From NCBI GenBank assembly GCA_020629895.1, contig JAHDCM010000017.1:1-16240 (forward strand): a DNA stretch of 16,240 nucleotides, written 5' to 3'. The DNA is from Bacteroidota bacterium (lineage in GTDB: Bacteria; Bacteroidota; Bacteroidia; Chitinophagales; UBA2359). Position 1 is the first letter of the stretch. Every line of letters begins with the position of its first letter. A program made the translations under genes and the position numbers. The notes beneath the pieces were generated by a model that saw nothing but the letters and a program-made list of their open reading frames with translations, did no database searches and was not told the origin of the DNA. Shown piece after piece: positions 14,749 through 16,240 of this stretch.

Positions 14749-16239
14749 ATGCTATTTAACTCTATTGCATTTGTTTTTTTCTTTCCGATAGTAGTTATCA
14801 CCTATTTTTTACTTCCCTATAAATATAGATGGATACTCTTATTGGCAGCGAGTTACTATTTTTATATGTGCTGGCGGGTGGAGTATATCGTGTTGATATT
14901 GATTTCGACCTTAGTCGATTATTTTGTAGCGATACGGATGAGTGAGATACCTGAAAAGAAGCAACGGCGAAAGTGGTTGTATTTGAGCTTGTTATGTAAT
15001 TTGGGTATTTTATTTGGGTTTAAATACTTTAACTTTTTTGGAGATAGTGTAAACGCCTTTTTTGACCAGTTTAATATTATGTTGGAGGTACCCGCCTTTA
15101 ATGTATTATTGCCAGTAGGGATCTCCTTTTATACGTTTCAGACCTTGAGTTATAGTATTGACGTATATAATGAGAAAGTTAAACCAGAGCGACATCTGGG
15201 GCTTTTTGCCTTGTATGTTTCTTTTTTCCCGCAATTGGTGGCGGGGCCTATTGAACGGCCTAGTCGTTTACTGCCTCAATTTCGGCAAAAAATGGACTTT
15301 GATTATCGGCGTGTAGTAGATGGATTGAAGATGATGGCTTGGGGCTTTTTTATGAAGTTGGTGATTGCTGACCGTTTGGGTCCATTTGTAGAGAAGGTGT
15401 ACTTGACTCCTAAAAAAGCGCAGGCAATATTGGATGCGGGGCAACCATTATTGGTAAAAGCAGAGGGTTTGGAGGTAATTATTGCGACGTTCTTTTTTGC
15501 GTTTCAGATATTTGGCGATTTTGCGGGTTATTCGATTATTGCGATTGGGGCAGCGAAGGTGATGGGCTATGATTTGATGCAAAACTTTAGGCGTCCTTAT
15601 TTTGCGGGTTCGATTCGGGAGTTTTGGCAGCGTTGGCATATTTCGTTATCGACTTGGTTTCGAGATTATGTGTATATCCCATTGGGAGGAAACCGTGTGG
15701 TGAAGTGGCGATGGTATTATAATTTGTTTATTACCTTTTTGGTGAGTGGCTTGTGGCATGGGGCGAATTGGACTTTTGTCGTTTGGGGAGCTTTGCATGG
15801 GTTTTATTTGGTATTTGCGATTATTACCGATAAGTGGCGTGGAGGTATTGCCAAAAGCATGGGATTAGCAGATCATCCGAAGGTTTTTAGAGGGGTACAG
15901 ATTTTTATGACCTTTTTATTAGCTTGTTTGGCTTGGGTCTTTTTCCGCGCGCCTACGGTTTCGTATGCTGTTGGATTGATTGGAAACATGTTTAAAATAG
16001 ATAGTTCACAGTTTACGCTCAGTATGTTTAATGGCTTGGAGGCTTATGAATTGGTGCTATGCTTTTTGTTTATTGGAGTGATGGAGTTTATACATGCTTG
16101 GGAAGAGTGGGGCAAAAAGCCTACTCCTTTATATAGTGATTCGCAGATTGTGCGCTGGGTGGCCTATGTGACTATTATGGTCTTGATTTTGGGCTTTGGT
16201 GTATTTACGAGTGCAGAATTTATTTATTTTCAGTTTTAA
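14749..16239 (+). CDS. MBOAT family O-acyltransferase (AlgI-like)
   Basis: This polytopic inner-membrane protein moves acyl, usually acetyl, groups across the membrane for O-acetylation of exopolysaccharide. It has 496 residues, normal for AlgI-type proteins, with about ten hydrophobic segments. Typical MBOAT landmarks are FNSIAFVFFFP at the N-terminus, LLPVGISFYTFQTLSY, FPQLVAGPIERP, REFWQRWHISLSTWFRDYVY, then GLWHGANWTFVVWGALHG with the conserved histidines H337 and H350. Its stop is at the last bases of the window, so the usual partner (an AlgJ/AlgX-like SGNH protein) would be just outside. It is divergent from the glycan operon with its own promoter, suggesting that it modifies that product. 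A DltB-like role is less likely because no dlt genes are visible. Confidence 0.9.
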   Translation: MLFNSIAFVFFFPIVVITYFLLPYKYRWILLLAASYYFYMCWRVEYIVLILISTLVDYFVAIRMSEIPEKKQRRKWLYLSLLCNLGILFGFKYFNFFGDSVNAFFDQFNIMLEVPAFNVLLPVGISFYTFQTLSYSIDVYNEKVKPERHLGLFALYVSFFPQLVAGPIERPSRLLPQFRQKMDFDYRRVVDGLKMMAWGFFMKLVIADRLGPFVEKVYLTPKKAQAILDAGQPLLVKAEGLEVIIATFFFAFQIFGDFAGYSIIAIGAAKVMGYDLMQNFRRPYFAGSIREFWQRWHISLSTWFRDYVYIPLGGNRVVKWRWYYNLFITFLVSGLWHGANWTFVVWGALHGFYLVFAIITDKWRGGIAKSMGLADHPKVFRGVQIFMTFLLACLAWVFFRAPTVSYAVGLIGNMFKIDSSQFTLSMFNGLEAYELVLCFLFIGVMEFIHAWEEWGKKPTPLYSDSQIVRWVAYVTIMVLILGFGVFTSAEFIYFQF

Positions 16240-16240
16240 A

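Overview
The window looks like a chromosomal segment of a Bacteroidota bacterium, probably a marine or aquatic member near Saprospiria/Cytophagia. The evidence is moderate-to-low GC, genes without clear Shine-Dalgarno sites, two promoters of the Bacteroidota type (a -33 TTTG-like box and a -7 TAnnTTTG box), a lipoprotein sulfatase, and degenerate 7- and 8-nt tandem repeats in and between genes. I cannot name the species.

Positions 1-3556 (minus strand) hold a compact operon for reductive pyrimidine catabolism, transcribed in the order dihydropyrimidinase, beta-ureidopropionase, then the NAD(P)H/flavin subunit PreT of dihydropyrimidine dehydrogenase, which runs off the left edge. A divergent gene at 3706-5412 (plus strand) encodes a lipoprotein arylsulfatase-type enzyme of family S1. 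It meets the next cluster tail to tail.

Positions 5419-14508 (minus strand) form a surface-glycan cluster, probably one transcription unit started by a textbook Bacteroidota promoter at 14553-14584. In transcription order it encodes a polyprenyl-phosphate glycosyltransferase (GT2), a large GT-C membrane glycosyltransferase with a C-terminal LamG-like domain, a GT4, a UDP-glucuronate decarboxylase that makes UDP-xylose, a second GT4, and two tandem sulfotransferases. Divergently transcribed at 14749-16239 is an AlgI-type MBOAT O-acyltransferase. Read together, the genes suggest synthesis and export of a xylose-containing glycan that is sulfated and O-acetylated, with a sulfatase at the border that could remodel or degrade sulfated glycan.

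The most unusual content is not protein-coding. Two copies of a 192-224 nt structured element (8390-8581 on plus, 10852-11075 on minus) share near-identical blocks. Between these blocks the stems differ in sequence but keep their pairing, which is direct covariation evidence for conserved secondary structure. The copies are inverted relative to each other and bracket exactly two genes (the UDP-xylose synthase and a GT4). Each has a short degenerate tandem array just beyond its 3' end, on the inner side. A further compound array (four 7-mers, then four 8-mers) lies inside the GT-C reading frame, where a unit gain or loss would shift the frame. No tRNA, rRNA, CRISPR array or intact insertion sequence was seen.
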